Shown here: positions 1 to 6,707 of the stretch, piece after piece | Numbering within the stretch: position 1 is the first letter of the stretch | Layout: the number at the start of each line of letters is the position of its first letter | From: Candidatus Kuenenbacteria bacterium CG10_big_fil_rev_8_21_14_0_10_36_11 | GTDB taxonomy: Bacteria > Patescibacteriota > Patescibacteriia > UBA2196 | Assembly (NCBI GenBank): GCA_002778535.1 | Contig: PFBP01000011.1 | Span: 1-8,504 of the forward strand | Direction of reading: 5' to 3' | DNA: 8,504 bases | Notes under the pieces: model-generated | What the model was told of the DNA's origin: nothing | The model's database searches: none | What the model saw: the letters and a program-made list of their open reading frames with translations, nothing else | Program-made: the position numbers and the translations under genes

Positions 1-1
1 T

Positions 2-652
2 ATGCACAGAGTAGGCGAACGTTTAGAGGGTTTAGCAAAAAAGAAGGGTGATTCAAATGTTAAAAATCCAGAAACAGGGAAATTTTATAATTATTTAGAT
101 CTTTATAAAAAATCTGATACTGGTAAGAATATAAAGGACATTGGAAGTAATTTTGAAGATTTTGCTAATGGCAAGATTGATTATGATTCAATGTCAGAAG
201 ATGATCAAAAAAAATATCGTAAATATTTGGAAAATATAGTTGATTCCACTATAATGGATGCTCAACGGGCTATGGCTACTCCGCCAAGTATGGAAATTGG
301 GGGCTATCAAGAAATTGGTGAAATTATCCCAACAAAAGAATTGATGGACAAAAGAGTCAAAAACAGGACAGTCAATAGAAGTAATTTGGGATTAACTATT
401 AATGCAATTACAACTTTAGAAGGGACTGATCTGACACAACGCGATAGAGAAAAAATAATCAAAAGTTTAAAAAATTATTTAAAGCAAGCCAGAAAGCATT
501 CGGAAACACATAACAAAGATAATATAGAATTTAATACCGAATTAAAAGATATTGAAAGCGAATCAAAAAGTATTAGTAATTATGATGCCACAAGATTAAA
601 TGAATACAAAGAAAGAATTCAGCATTTATTAGGTACCGTTGAAGCTAAATAA
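2..652 (+). CDS. Unrecognised hydrophilic protein, 5' end probably outside the window
   Basis: I do not recognise this protein. The frame is open from the first bases of the window to a TAA at 650-652, giving 216 visible residues. The ATG at position 2 is at the edge, so it may be an internal methionine and the gene probably starts upstream. The visible part is very rich in Lys, Glu, Asp and Asn, has no membrane segment or signal peptide, and looks largely helical, especially the last 75 residues. No cysteine or catalytic motif stands out. It ends 6 bases before the next gene, which suggests co-transcription with the genes that lead into the T4SS core. It could be the soluble tail of a larger protein, for example a membrane protein upstream, but nothing in the window shows that. 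That it is a real coding region is fairly sure; its function is unknown. Confidence 0.75.
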   Translation: MHRVGERLEGLAKKKGDSNVKNPETGKFYNYLDLYKKSDTGKNIKDIGSNFEDFANGKIDYDSMSEDDQKKYRKYLENIVDSTIMDAQRAMATPPSMEIGGYQEIGEIIPTKELMDKRVKNRTVNRSNLGLTINAITTLEGTDLTQRDREKIIKSLKNYLKQARKHSETHNKDNIEFNTELKDIESESKSISNYDATRLNEYKERIQHLLGTVEAK

Positions 653-658
653 TAATTT

Positions 659-1552
659 ATGAATGATCTAGGGCAAAAAATTCAAGAATATTTTAATCAA
701 GAGGATGTTAAAAATAATCTAAGTATTTTGGTTCAAAAATATTTTATTAATGAAAAACAAAAACAGGGTTTTTTAAAAGTTTTTGAATTAGTAAAAAAAG
801 GAGAGTTTGATTGTGTTGATATTGCTGATTTTTTAAACGAGATGTATAGGATTGAAATTGAAAGGGCTTTAGAAATTAATAAAGAACTTTTTGATCAGGT
901 TTATGGAGATGTTTATGACGAGCTTCAGCAATTATATGAAGAAAATAAAAACAAAGGAAATGTAGAAATTGAAAAAGAAAAAAGCAGTCAAGCCGCGCCA
1001 CAGGAGTCTGATATCAGTCAAACCGAACTTCTGCGGAAATACAACATTTTTATCAAATTATCTTTATTCCAAAATATTTTAGCCAGCCAGGAAATGCTGA
1101 TGGAAAAATTTATGTCCGTAGGGGCAATTCATGAATTGCCCTTACAATCAAATCACGATTTACCCACGCAATCAATACAGAACGAATTTTATCAAGCTAT
1201 TAATGCGGGCGACAAAATTAAAGCCGTGGCTGTTTTGCGGGTATTATGCGCCAAAGGAAAATTAGGCAGTTCGTTTTTAAATGATAAAAGATATCTGGAT
1301 TTCTGGGCAGGATTTTTAGAAAGGCATTATGGCCCGGATGTGAAACAAAAGTTTTTAAAAAATCCGATTGAGAAAAAATATTTACTGGAATTTCTGCGGT
1401 TTATTTTAGAAAAGCGCTTAGATTTTAATCTGGAAGAATCAGCCATGATCGGGACTGGTTTGGCTGCTTTATGTCAAGAGAGCGGGGAAAAAGAGTTTGA
1501 GGAAATGGCCTTTGGCGATGAGGAACAGGGAAAATTTGTTTGGGCAGAGTGA
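659..1552 (+). CDS. Unrecognised helical protein containing an in-frame palindromic repeat insert
   Basis: I do not recognise this 297-residue protein. It starts 6 bases after the previous stop, has no clear Shine-Dalgarno site, and ends in tandem stops (TGA then in-frame TAA). It is soluble, with no signal peptide or membrane helix. Residues 1-100 are charged and helical, and 101-120 form a low-complexity Glu/Lys/Ser linker. Residues 125-150 are a hydrophobic helix, and 172-285 form a second helical domain that could be a bundle. Between them, residues 154-172 (VGAIHELPLQSNHDLPTQS) do not look like the flanking helices. They are encoded by a near-perfect palindrome plus a short tail, which suggests a mobile repeat that inserted in frame. 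Position and orientation suggest an accessory cytosolic gene of the same transcription unit as the T4SS core, but this is inference from context only. Confidence 0.8.
   Translation: MNDLGQKIQEYFNQEDVKNNLSILVQKYFINEKQKQGFLKVFELVKKGEFDCVDIADFLNEMYRIEIERALEINKELFDQVYGDVYDELQQLYEENKNKGNVEIEKEKSSQAAPQESDISQTELLRKYNIFIKLSLFQNILASQEMLMEKFMSVGAIHELPLQSNHDLPTQSIQNEFYQAINAGDKIKAVAVLRVLCAKGKLGSSFLNDKRYLDFWAGFLERHYGPDVKQKFLKNPIEKKYLLEFLRFILEKRLDFNLEESAMIGTGLAALCQESGEKEFEEMAFGDEEQGKFVWAE
1118..1145. repeat. 28-base palindromic element inside a coding region
   Basis: The two 14-base halves are reverse complements of each other (core GGGCAATTCATGAATTGCCC) except for one pair, which is G opposite T and can still pair in RNA. 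It is read in frame as VGAIHELPL (residues 154-162 of the 659-1552 gene). A second small inverted repeat, AAATC-AC-GATTT, follows at 1150-1161, so the inserted unit may reach about 1175. From memory, the GAIHELPL peptide recurs in unrelated predicted proteins of several bacteria, which is the mark of a dispersed palindromic repeat rather than a protein domain. I could not verify this by search. Confidence 0.75.
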
Positions 1553-1564
1553 TAATGGTATAAT
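1536..1564 (+). promoter_or_regulatory. Candidate sigma-70 promoter with extended -10, close to the start codon
   Basis: TGGTATAAT at 1556-1564 is a consensus extended -10 (TGn plus TATAAT). Seventeen bases upstream is TTGTTT (1536-1541), which matches only the first three bases of the -35 consensus. Transcription would start near 1570-1572, only about five bases before the ATG at 1576, giving a nearly leaderless mRNA. It lies in the only spacer of the 2-3156 block longer than 6 bases and overlaps the end of the upstream gene. In an AT-rich genome TATAAT can arise by chance, so this is suggestive only. Confidence 0.42.
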
Positions 1565-1575
1565 AAATAGAGATT

Positions 1576-2730
1576 ATGCTAAATAGTAATCAAATTTTAA
1601 TTAAAGATAAAAGCGGGAGGATAAGGCCTGTAAATTTAGATATGCAAGCAAAGAGTGTGCCAAGCGCGCCAAGAGCGCCGACACCAGTAGCGACTTCAGA
1701 AAAAAAAGAAACAGAAACAGAAGAACCAAAATCAAATTTAATAGCCAAAGAAATGGCCATGCCCGCATTTTACTTTAATCTTGAAGATGAAGAAGAAGCA
1801 GCGCAATATAAAAATCAGGATAAACTGAAAGCCAGGGCAAAAAAACAAGTGATCATAGAATACGCGATTGATGATATTTTTAAAAAAAGCGCTTTAATAA
1901 TTGATCAAGGCGCTAAAGATCGCCTGAGAAGGATTGTTGAGTCGCGCCTAAGAGATATCAGAGATTTAATAGAAACAAAAGATGCTTTAATCAAGCCCAG
2001 AGTTTCAGGCGGGACTGGTTTAAATGAAGAACAGACTAAGCGAGTTTTGAAAAACATTGAAGCATACAGATTAAAAATTTATGAAGGCAAGGACATGGAA
2101 GAAGAGATAATATTAGAGAGCAGTCCGCAACCAAAAATTGCTGATTGGCATTTATCACCGCGGCCAAGAAATAACGGGCAGACATTTGATATAATAAAAA
2201 AAGAAAGTTCAACATTAAAAGAATTGCCGGATTTAAGAAATGTCAAACAAGTGTTTGATGTTAAAGCGCCTGTGAGTCCTATAGTGGCCCAATCGCGGTT
2301 AAAATCAGTTGCTGATTTAAGAGATATTGCAACATCACATGACAATTTTAAAAATTTATATCAGCCCAAAAGCAATGTTTTTATTCAGCAGGAAAGAAAC
2401 AGGCCGATTTATGGGCCAGTGGAAGAATTGGCGCATTTATCTTTGGACGATTTAAGATGTCTGGGCAAAAATTTATCAGATGCTTTTGTCAAAATAAAAC
2501 ATAAAATAGAAATGTTGCAGGATGAATCTTATGAAAAAAGAACCTTAGGGCTTCAGGCCTGGCGCCAGTCGCCAGTTTATCAGAATTATTTGATGATTGG
2601 CCAGCGAAGCGTGGAAAAAGGTTTGGATGTCAGCCAGGTGATACAACAAAAACAGGCAGCCAACGAGCAATGTTTAACTTTGGAAGAATTTATGGCCGTG
2701 GCTGATTTTAATGAAGAATTGAGTTATTAG
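1576..2730 (+). CDS. Unrecognised hydrophilic protein encoded just upstream of the PrgI-family gene
   Basis: I do not recognise this 384-residue protein. It has no signal peptide or membrane segment, so it is probably cytosolic. Residues 27-55 are a Pro/Ala then Lys/Glu-rich linker, and 66-180 are strongly helical and charged (Arg/Lys/Asp/Glu with spaced Ile/Leu), possibly coiled coil. Residues 182-280 are proline-containing and likely extended. Residues 281-384 form a compact helical C-terminal domain with the only two cysteines. The motif DLR plus a hydrophobic residue recurs near 219, 247 and 292. The ATG at 1576 is preceded only by a weak AGAG and lies 11 bases after a candidate -10 box. 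It ends 6 bases before the PrgI-family gene, so the two are very likely co-transcribed. A link to the secretion machine (assembly or cargo handling) is inferred from this alone. Confidence 0.82.
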   Translation: MLNSNQILIKDKSGRIRPVNLDMQAKSVPSAPRAPTPVATSEKKETETEEPKSNLIAKEMAMPAFYFNLEDEEEAAQYKNQDKLKARAKKQVIIEYAIDDIFKKSALIIDQGAKDRLRRIVESRLRDIRDLIETKDALIKPRVSGGTGLNEEQTKRVLKNIEAYRLKIYEGKDMEEEIILESSPQPKIADWHLSPRPRNNGQTFDIIKKESSTLKELPDLRNVKQVFDVKAPVSPIVAQSRLKSVADLRDIATSHDNFKNLYQPKSNVFIQQERNRPIYGPVEELAHLSLDDLRCLGKNLSDAFVKIKHKIEMLQDESYEKRTLGLQAWRQSPVYQNYLMIGQRSVEKGLDVSQVIQQKQAANEQCLTLEEFMAVADFNEELSY

Positions 2731-2736
2731 AATTTT

Positions 2737-3156
2737 ATGAAACAATTTATTGTGCCTCAATTTATTGATGTGGAAGATAAAATTTTAGGACCCATCACAG
2801 TCCGGCAGTTTGTTTTGATTGTCATTGGCGGAATTATAGAATTTTTGTCATTCCGTTTTGGCGATCTTGGTTTTTTTATTGTGATGACTATTGTTATTCT
2901 GGCGTTGGTCGGGCTTTTTGGCTTTGTTAAAATAAATGGCGCGCCATTTCATTATTTTTTATTAAACATCGCGGCCAGTTTTAAAAAACCAGCTCTGAGA
3001 GTCTGGAATAAAAATTTTCGCGAGGAAGTTTTATTAGAAGCCAAAACAGAAGCGCCTAAAAAGAATTACAAGCCCAAAAGTCCGCTTTCAACTTCTCGCC
3101 TGTCAGAATTATCTTTGATTGTGGATACGCATGGGAAGTATAAGGGGGAGGAATAA
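2737..3156 (+). CDS. PrgI-family (VirB3-like) T4SS membrane protein
   Basis: This is a small inner-membrane component of T4SS-like machines, 139 residues long. The N-terminus carries the typical PrgI-family signature VPQFIDVEDKILGPIT (residues 6-21), followed by RQF. Two membrane helices follow, at about 23-39 and 44-64. After them comes a short amphipathic stretch with SFKKPALRVW, then a Lys/Pro-rich soluble tail of about 45 residues. In known systems PrgI/TcpE and VirB3 proteins sit in the membrane beside the VirB4 ATPase, and this gene comes just before the TraC-like and VirB4 genes, as expected. The start is 6 bases after the upstream stop, with no Shine-Dalgarno site. The last codons contain a G-rich tract with a perfect GGAGG (3147-3151), although the next start is 50 bases away. 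Family assignment is strong; the exact role here is inferred. Confidence 0.9.
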   Translation: MKQFIVPQFIDVEDKILGPITVRQFVLIVIGGIIEFLSFRFGDLGFFIVMTIVILALVGLFGFVKINGAPFHYFLLNIAASFKKPALRVWNKNFREEVLLEAKTEAPKKNYKPKSPLSTSRLSELSLIVDTHGKYKGEE

Positions 3157-3201
3157 AATTTTAATTTCTAATATCTAATTTTAATATTTTAAATAATTAA
3201 A
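3157..3201. repeat. AT-rich spacer with heptamer repeat
   Basis: This 45-base spacer between the PrgI-family and TraC-like genes is almost pure A/T. It carries one TTTCTAA unit (3165-3171) followed by the variant TATCTAA, the same unit that is repeated in the spacers at 3865-3984 and 7095-7194. There is no Shine-Dalgarno site before the ATG at 3202 and no GC-rich terminator hairpin. Confidence 0.55.
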
Positions 3202-3864
3202 ATGTCTGCTAAACCAAGCCTTCCTTCAACCCAACAATATCTTGATATTGCGGAAATACGCGATGGAGTGGTCGTGATGCGCGATGGCTCTATGCGCGCC
3301 GTGCTTTTAGTTTCATCCATAAATTTTGCCTTAAAATCAGAAGAAGAACAGGAAGCCACTATCCAATCTTATGTCAATTTTTTAAATTATCTTGACCATC
3401 CTTTGCAAATTGTGGTGCAGTCGCGCCAGTTAAATATTGAAAAATATCTTAATGATTTATCTGAACGAGAAAAAAAGCAGACCAATGAATTATTGCGCAT
3501 GCAAACAGCAGATTATCAGCAGTTTGTGAAAGAGCTGGTGGAATTAGGCGAAATTATGTCCAAGAGGTTTTATGTGATTGTACCTTATTCTCCCGGCGCT
3601 GATAAGACGAAAAGTTTTTTGGATCGTTTGGCCGCGATTTTTTCGCCTCTTTCAAGCCTGCATTTAAAAGAGAAAAAATTCAGGGAATTAAAACAGGAGT
3701 TAGATAAAAGAACAGAAACAGTTTTGTCAGGATTGACTAATATGGGACTGTCGGCCGTAGTTTTAGATACGCAAGCTTTGATTGAATTGTATTATAATTC
3801 ATATAATCCAGAAGTGGCAGAACAGGAAAAATTGGCCGAGGTGGGGGAATTGAGGATAGAATAG
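3202..3864 (+). CDS. TraC-like / VirB4 N-terminal-domain protein of a T4SS
   Basis: This 220-residue soluble protein resembles the N-terminal domain of TraC/TrbE/VirB4-type conjugation ATPases but is encoded separately and has no Walker motifs. The recognisable part is residues 13-82: YLDIAEIRDGVVVMRDGS, then AVLLVSSINFALKSEEEQ (a strand followed by the LKSEEEQ helix start), then PLQIVVQSRQLNIEKYL. Residues 84-120 and 150-175 are charged helices, and FYVIVPY (123-129) is a further beta strand. The domain normally contacts the membrane and the PrgI/VirB3 protein, so it probably anchors the ATPase encoded next. The neighbouring ATPase keeps its own N-terminal region, so this is not a simple frameshift of one gene: the two frames are separated by a 120-base repeat spacer and the N-terminal fold appears twice. 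No Shine-Dalgarno site is visible at the start. Confidence 0.82.
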   Translation: MSAKPSLPSTQQYLDIAEIRDGVVVMRDGSMRAVLLVSSINFALKSEEEQEATIQSYVNFLNYLDHPLQIVVQSRQLNIEKYLNDLSEREKKQTNELLRMQTADYQQFVKELVELGEIMSKRFYVIVPYSPGADKTKSFLDRLAAIFSPLSSLHLKEKKFRELKQELDKRTETVLSGLTNMGLSAVVLDTQALIELYYNSYNPEVAEQEKLAEVGELRIE

Positions 3865-3984
3865 AATTTTTAATTTCTAATTTTTAATTTCTAAAAAATA
3901 ATAATCCAATAAATCAAAAATTTTTAGTAAAATTATTGCTCAGTTTAGAAATTAGATATTAAACATTAGAAATTTTAAAAAATT
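3865..3984. repeat. 120-base AT-rich spacer forming a nested inverted repeat of heptamers
   Basis: The spacer separates the TraC-like gene from virB4. It holds two TTTCTAA units (3874-3880, 3888-3894) and, near its other end, two in reverse orientation (TTAGAAA at 3945-3951 and 3966-3972). Exact paired arms are 3872-3881 with 3965-3974 (10 bases) and 3885-3895 with 3944-3954 (11 bases). These nest correctly, so the RNA could fold into one long interrupted AT-rich hairpin with an apical loop of about 48 bases. It has neither a GC-rich stem nor a U-tract, so it is not a standard terminator. Confidence 0.65.
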
Positions 3985-5862
3985 ATGTTCGGACAAAAAA
4001 ATAAAAATTTAGGCATTTTGCCGCCTCAGGCAACAACTCAGGAACAATTGGCTTTTGAAGAATCAGTGGTTGAAAAAGGCAAAGCTTTTGTTTCAGAGGA
4101 AAAGATTTATCGCCAGGGCGTGGCAACTATCCGCGATTTAATTGCGCCGGCTGCTCTTAAAGTGGCGCCGGAACATTTGGAATTGGGCAGTCAGTGGCTG
4201 CGCACGCTTTTTGTTGTCACTTATCCGCGCTATATTAGCGTGGGCTGGTTTGAGCAGGTTATTGATTATGCCGCTGCTATGGATGTGTCAATGTTTTTTT
4301 ATCCCTTGCCATCCAATATTATTTTAAAACAGATGCGCAATAAAGTCGGGGTGCTTGAAGCCCAGCTTTCGGCTGATCAGGAAAAAGGTGCGCCCAGAGA
4401 CCCGATGAGAGAAGTGGCCTTAAGGGATATTGAACAATTGCGCGATGATATTACTCAAGGCATTGAAAAATTTTTCCGCTTTGGACTTTATGTCACTCTT
4501 TATGCGGAAGACAAGGAAAAATTAGACCATTTAACAAAAGTTATTGAAGATATTATTGGCACAAAAATGGTTTATACCAGGCGGGCAATCTGGCAAACTG
4601 AACAAGGTTTTAATTCTACTTTGCCTTTGGGAAATGACGAATTAAACATTGGCTTTAATATGCAAAGTTCGCCTTGCGCTTCGTCATTCCCATTTATTTC
4701 CGTTGAACTGACTTCTGATTCAGGCGTGTTATACGGCATTAACCGCCATAATAACAGTTTAATATTATTTGACAGATTTAGTTTGCAGAACGCCAATTCA
4801 GTTGTGTTCGCGACTTCTGGCGCTGGCAAAAGTTATGCGGTTAAATTGGAAATTTTAAGGAGTCTGATGCTTGGCGTGGATGTGATGGTGATTGATCCAG
4901 AGCGGGAATATCAATATCTGTCTGACGCAGTCGGTGGCACTTATGTGAATATTTCTTTGAATTCATTAAGCAAAATCAATCCTTTTGATTTGCCAACGCC
5001 ATCTGAAGAAACAGTCAAAACTGGCGATATTATCCGCTCGGCTGTAATTATGTTAAAAGGTTTGATTAGAATTATGATTGGTGAAATTTCTCACACTGAA
5101 GATTCTGTTTTAGATCGGGCGCTTTTGGAAACTTATGCGAAAAAAGATATTATGCCTGACACTGATTTAAAAACTGTTAAGGAAATGCCCTTGATGAGCG
5201 ATCTGCAGGAAGTTTTAAGCGGCATGACTGGCGGCGAGGATTTGGCGGCCCGGCTTGATAAATACACCAATGGCACTTTTGGCGGCCTGATCAATAATTA
5301 TACTAATGTTGATGTGAATAATCAATTAGTGGTTTTTTCAGTCAGGGATCTGGAAGACGAACTCAGACCCATTGCTATTTATACCATTATCAATTACATT
5401 TGGAATAAAGTCCGTTCTGAACTGAAAAAAAGAATTTTAGTCATTGACGAAGCCTGGTGGCTGATGCAGCATGAAGACTCGGCCAAATTTATGTTTGCCT
5501 TGGTTAAAAGATGCCGCAAATATTATTTAGGCATTACGACCATTACGCAGGATGTGAATGATTTTTTGGGCTCGCCTTATGGCCAGGCAATTTTAAACAA
5601 CAGCGCCATGCAGTTATTATTAAAGCAGGCACCAGCCGCGATTGACCAGATTGCCAAGATTTTTAAATTAACGCAAAGTGAAAGATATTTGTTATTGGAG
5701 TCCAATGTGGGCGAAGGCATATTTTTTGCCGGGGTCAAGCACGCGGCTATTAAAGTCGTGGCTTCCTATACTGAAGACCAGATTATCACGACTGACCCGC
5801 GTCAATTATTGGAAATTGAAGAAGCCAAAAAAGAATTTGAAGAAAGTGTGGGAGAGGAATAA
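3985..5862 (+). CDS. virB4: VirB4-type T4SS ATPase
   Basis: This is the motor ATPase of the T4SS-like machine, a cytosolic protein bound to the inner membrane, 625 residues long. Residues 1-250 form the VirB4/TrbE-type N-terminal region. The RecA-like ATPase domain contains the Walker A motif ATSGAGKS (276-283), DPEREY (304-309), the Walker B motif ILVIDEAWW (484-492, catalytic E489), ITTITQD (517-523) and the late LLLKQ (544-548). These are in the order and at the spacing of VirB4/TraC ATPases. The first Walker A residue is Ala instead of the usual Gly. The protein is shorter than the roughly 800 residues of Agrobacterium VirB4, consistent with part of the membrane-proximal region being in the separate gene at 3202-3864. 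There is no Shine-Dalgarno site, but the ATG begins the first sensible frame after the repeat spacer. A VirD4 coupling protein is less likely, because no N-terminal membrane helices are present. Confidence 0.93.
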   Translation: MFGQKNKNLGILPPQATTQEQLAFEESVVEKGKAFVSEEKIYRQGVATIRDLIAPAALKVAPEHLELGSQWLRTLFVVTYPRYISVGWFEQVIDYAAAMDVSMFFYPLPSNIILKQMRNKVGVLEAQLSADQEKGAPRDPMREVALRDIEQLRDDITQGIEKFFRFGLYVTLYAEDKEKLDHLTKVIEDIIGTKMVYTRRAIWQTEQGFNSTLPLGNDELNIGFNMQSSPCASSFPFISVELTSDSGVLYGINRHNNSLILFDRFSLQNANSVVFATSGAGKSYAVKLEILRSLMLGVDVMVIDPEREYQYLSDAVGGTYVNISLNSLSKINPFDLPTPSEETVKTGDIIRSAVIMLKGLIRIMIGEISHTEDSVLDRALLETYAKKDIMPDTDLKTVKEMPLMSDLQEVLSGMTGGEDLAARLDKYTNGTFGGLINNYTNVDVNNQLVVFSVRDLEDELRPIAIYTIINYIWNKVRSELKKRILVIDEAWWLMQHEDSAKFMFALVKRCRKYYLGITTITQDVNDFLGSPYGQAILNNSAMQLLLKQAPAAIDQIAKIFKLTQSERYLLLESNVGEGIFFAGVKHAAIKVVASYTEDQIITTDPRQLLEIEEAKKEFEESVGEE

Positions 5863-6001
5863 ATTACAAATTCAAAATTTCAAATTTCAAATAAATTTTA
5901 AATCATAAATTCAAAATAACAAAATTTTAATTTATTTTTTAGATTTTAATTATTGGTGCTTGTTTGGAATTTGGAATTTGTAATTTGTCATTTTAACTAT
6001 T
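5863..6001. repeat. 139-base AT-rich spacer with inverted terminal arms of heptamers
   Basis: This is the longest non-coding stretch of the window. It opens with a 13-base arm, AAATTACAAATTC (5861-5873, overlapping the virB4 stop), whose exact reverse complement lies at 5974-5986. Inside the left arm AAATTTC is repeated in tandem (5875-5888). The right arm is a run of 7-base units (TTGGAAT, TTGGAAT, TTGTAAT, TTGTCAT; 5964-5991). The unit differs from the TTTCTAA of the other spacers but has the same period and the same inverted design. No promoter of good quality, no Shine-Dalgarno site and no GC-rich terminator are seen. Confidence 0.62.
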
Positions 6002-6598
6002 ATGTCTAATAGAAAAATTTATATTATTTTAATAATTTTGTTACTGATAGCTCTGGGATTGCTGGGCGTATTTTGGTATTTATCAAATAATGCTAATAAA
6101 AATAATATAGTGGCGCCTATAGACAACAATGCGCTGATTGCGGAAGAGAATAAAATAGCTACTAAAACTCCAGTTATCATACCTGAAAATAAAAACACTT
6201 TGCCGCCTGTGTCTTATGAAGAAAAAGAAAAAGCTCAACTGCAGCAATTAGTCAGCGCTTTCGTGGAAAGGTATGGCTCTTATTCTAATCAAACGGACTT
6301 TGAAAATTTAACTGATTTGATGCCCTTTATGTCGCAGAGTTTGAAAAGATGGGCTGAAAATCTTATTGACTCTAAAAGAGTAAATAGCAATAGCCAAGCG
6401 CCTTATTATGGCGTGACAACCAAAGTTTTAAAAACTGAAATTATTGAGTTTACTGACGAGCTGGTAAAAATAAAAGTGGCTACTCAAAAAAGCGAAATGT
6501 TTGGCACAGATTATAATTCCAAAGTGTCTTACGAAGATTTAACAGTTTCTTTGATTAAAGAAGAAGGGGTGTGGAAAGTAAATGAAATTAAGAAATAA
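6002..6598 (+). CDS. Single-pass membrane protein with external globular domain, possibly VirB8-like
   Basis: The protein has 198 residues. Residues 6-27 form one strongly hydrophobic membrane helix after a short basic N-terminus, with no cleavage site that would release it, so the rest should lie outside the cytoplasmic membrane. A linker rich in Asn, Pro and Thr (28-72) leads to a domain at 74-198. This starts with a helix (AQLQQLVSAFVERYG), has an Asn/Ser-rich middle, and ends in alternating beta-type segments finishing with LTVSLIKEEGVWKVNEIKK. A helix-first domain of about 120 residues closing with a strand containing GVWKV is typical of NTF2-like folds, the fold of VirB8 and its Gram-positive counterparts (TcpC, TraM). 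With the position after virB4, a scaffold role of the VirB8 type is a reasonable inference but not shown by any signature motif. No Shine-Dalgarno site precedes the ATG. Confidence 0.8.
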   Translation: MSNRKIYIILIILLLIALGLLGVFWYLSNNANKNNIVAPIDNNALIAEENKIATKTPVIIPENKNTLPPVSYEEKEKAQLQQLVSAFVERYGSYSNQTDFENLTDLMPFMSQSLKRWAENLIDSKRVNSNSQAPYYGVTTKVLKTEIIEFTDELVKIKVATQKSEMFGTDYNSKVSYEDLTVSLIKEEGVWKVNEIKK

Positions 6599-6707
6599 AG
6601 AAATTAAGGGAAAATAGCGAAACAAAAATAATATATTTTTTAGTAAAAGACGACTAATTGTTTAGCAGATCAACCATTCTTGTCATTAAAGAAGGGAGAT
6701 AAAATTT
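6599..6707. other. Spacer without heptamer repeats
   Basis: This 109-base spacer differs from the other long spacers: it has no TTTCTAA-type heptamers and no large inverted repeat. AATATATTTTT near 6630-6640 could be read as a weak -10-like element, but no matching -35 is seen, so I do not call a promoter. Its one clear signal is the ribosome binding site at its end. Confidence 0.4.
6692..6698 (+). promoter_or_regulatory. Shine-Dalgarno site of the 6708 gene, the only clear one in the window
   Basis: AAGGGAG contains the GGAG core (6695-6698), with 9 bases between it and the ATG at 6708. No other gene in the window has such a site close to its start, so it both supports this start codon and marks this gene for stronger or independently controlled translation. 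Confidence 0.7.

Noticed and set aside
1550..1555. Tandem TGA-TAA as a hint of TGA recoded to glycine
   Set aside because: All genes have ordinary GGN glycine codons and no in-frame TGA in their interior, so recoding has no support in this window; the tandem stop is uninformative.
2079..2345. Minus-strand frame inside the 1576-2730 gene
   Set aside because: It has no start signal and is covered by a longer plus-strand gene that fits the operon spacing.
2559..2568. 10-base palindrome CTGGCGCCAG
   Set aside because: It is short, encodes ordinary residues and has no second copy noticed; probably chance.
3865..3984. CRISPR array or classical rho-independent terminator in the repeat spacer
   Set aside because: Repeat units are 7 bases long without unique spacers, and there is no GC-rich stem followed by a T-run.
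4572..4829. Minus-strand frame inside virB4, plus short plus-strand frames at 4142-4327 and 5678-5908
   Set aside because: All lie inside the strongly supported ATPase gene in other frames and have no recognisable features.
3202..5862. Frameshifted or broken single virB4 gene
   Set aside because: The 220-residue product ends at a stop before a 120-base structured non-coding spacer, and the downstream protein has its own complete N-terminal region; this looks like two genes, not a break.
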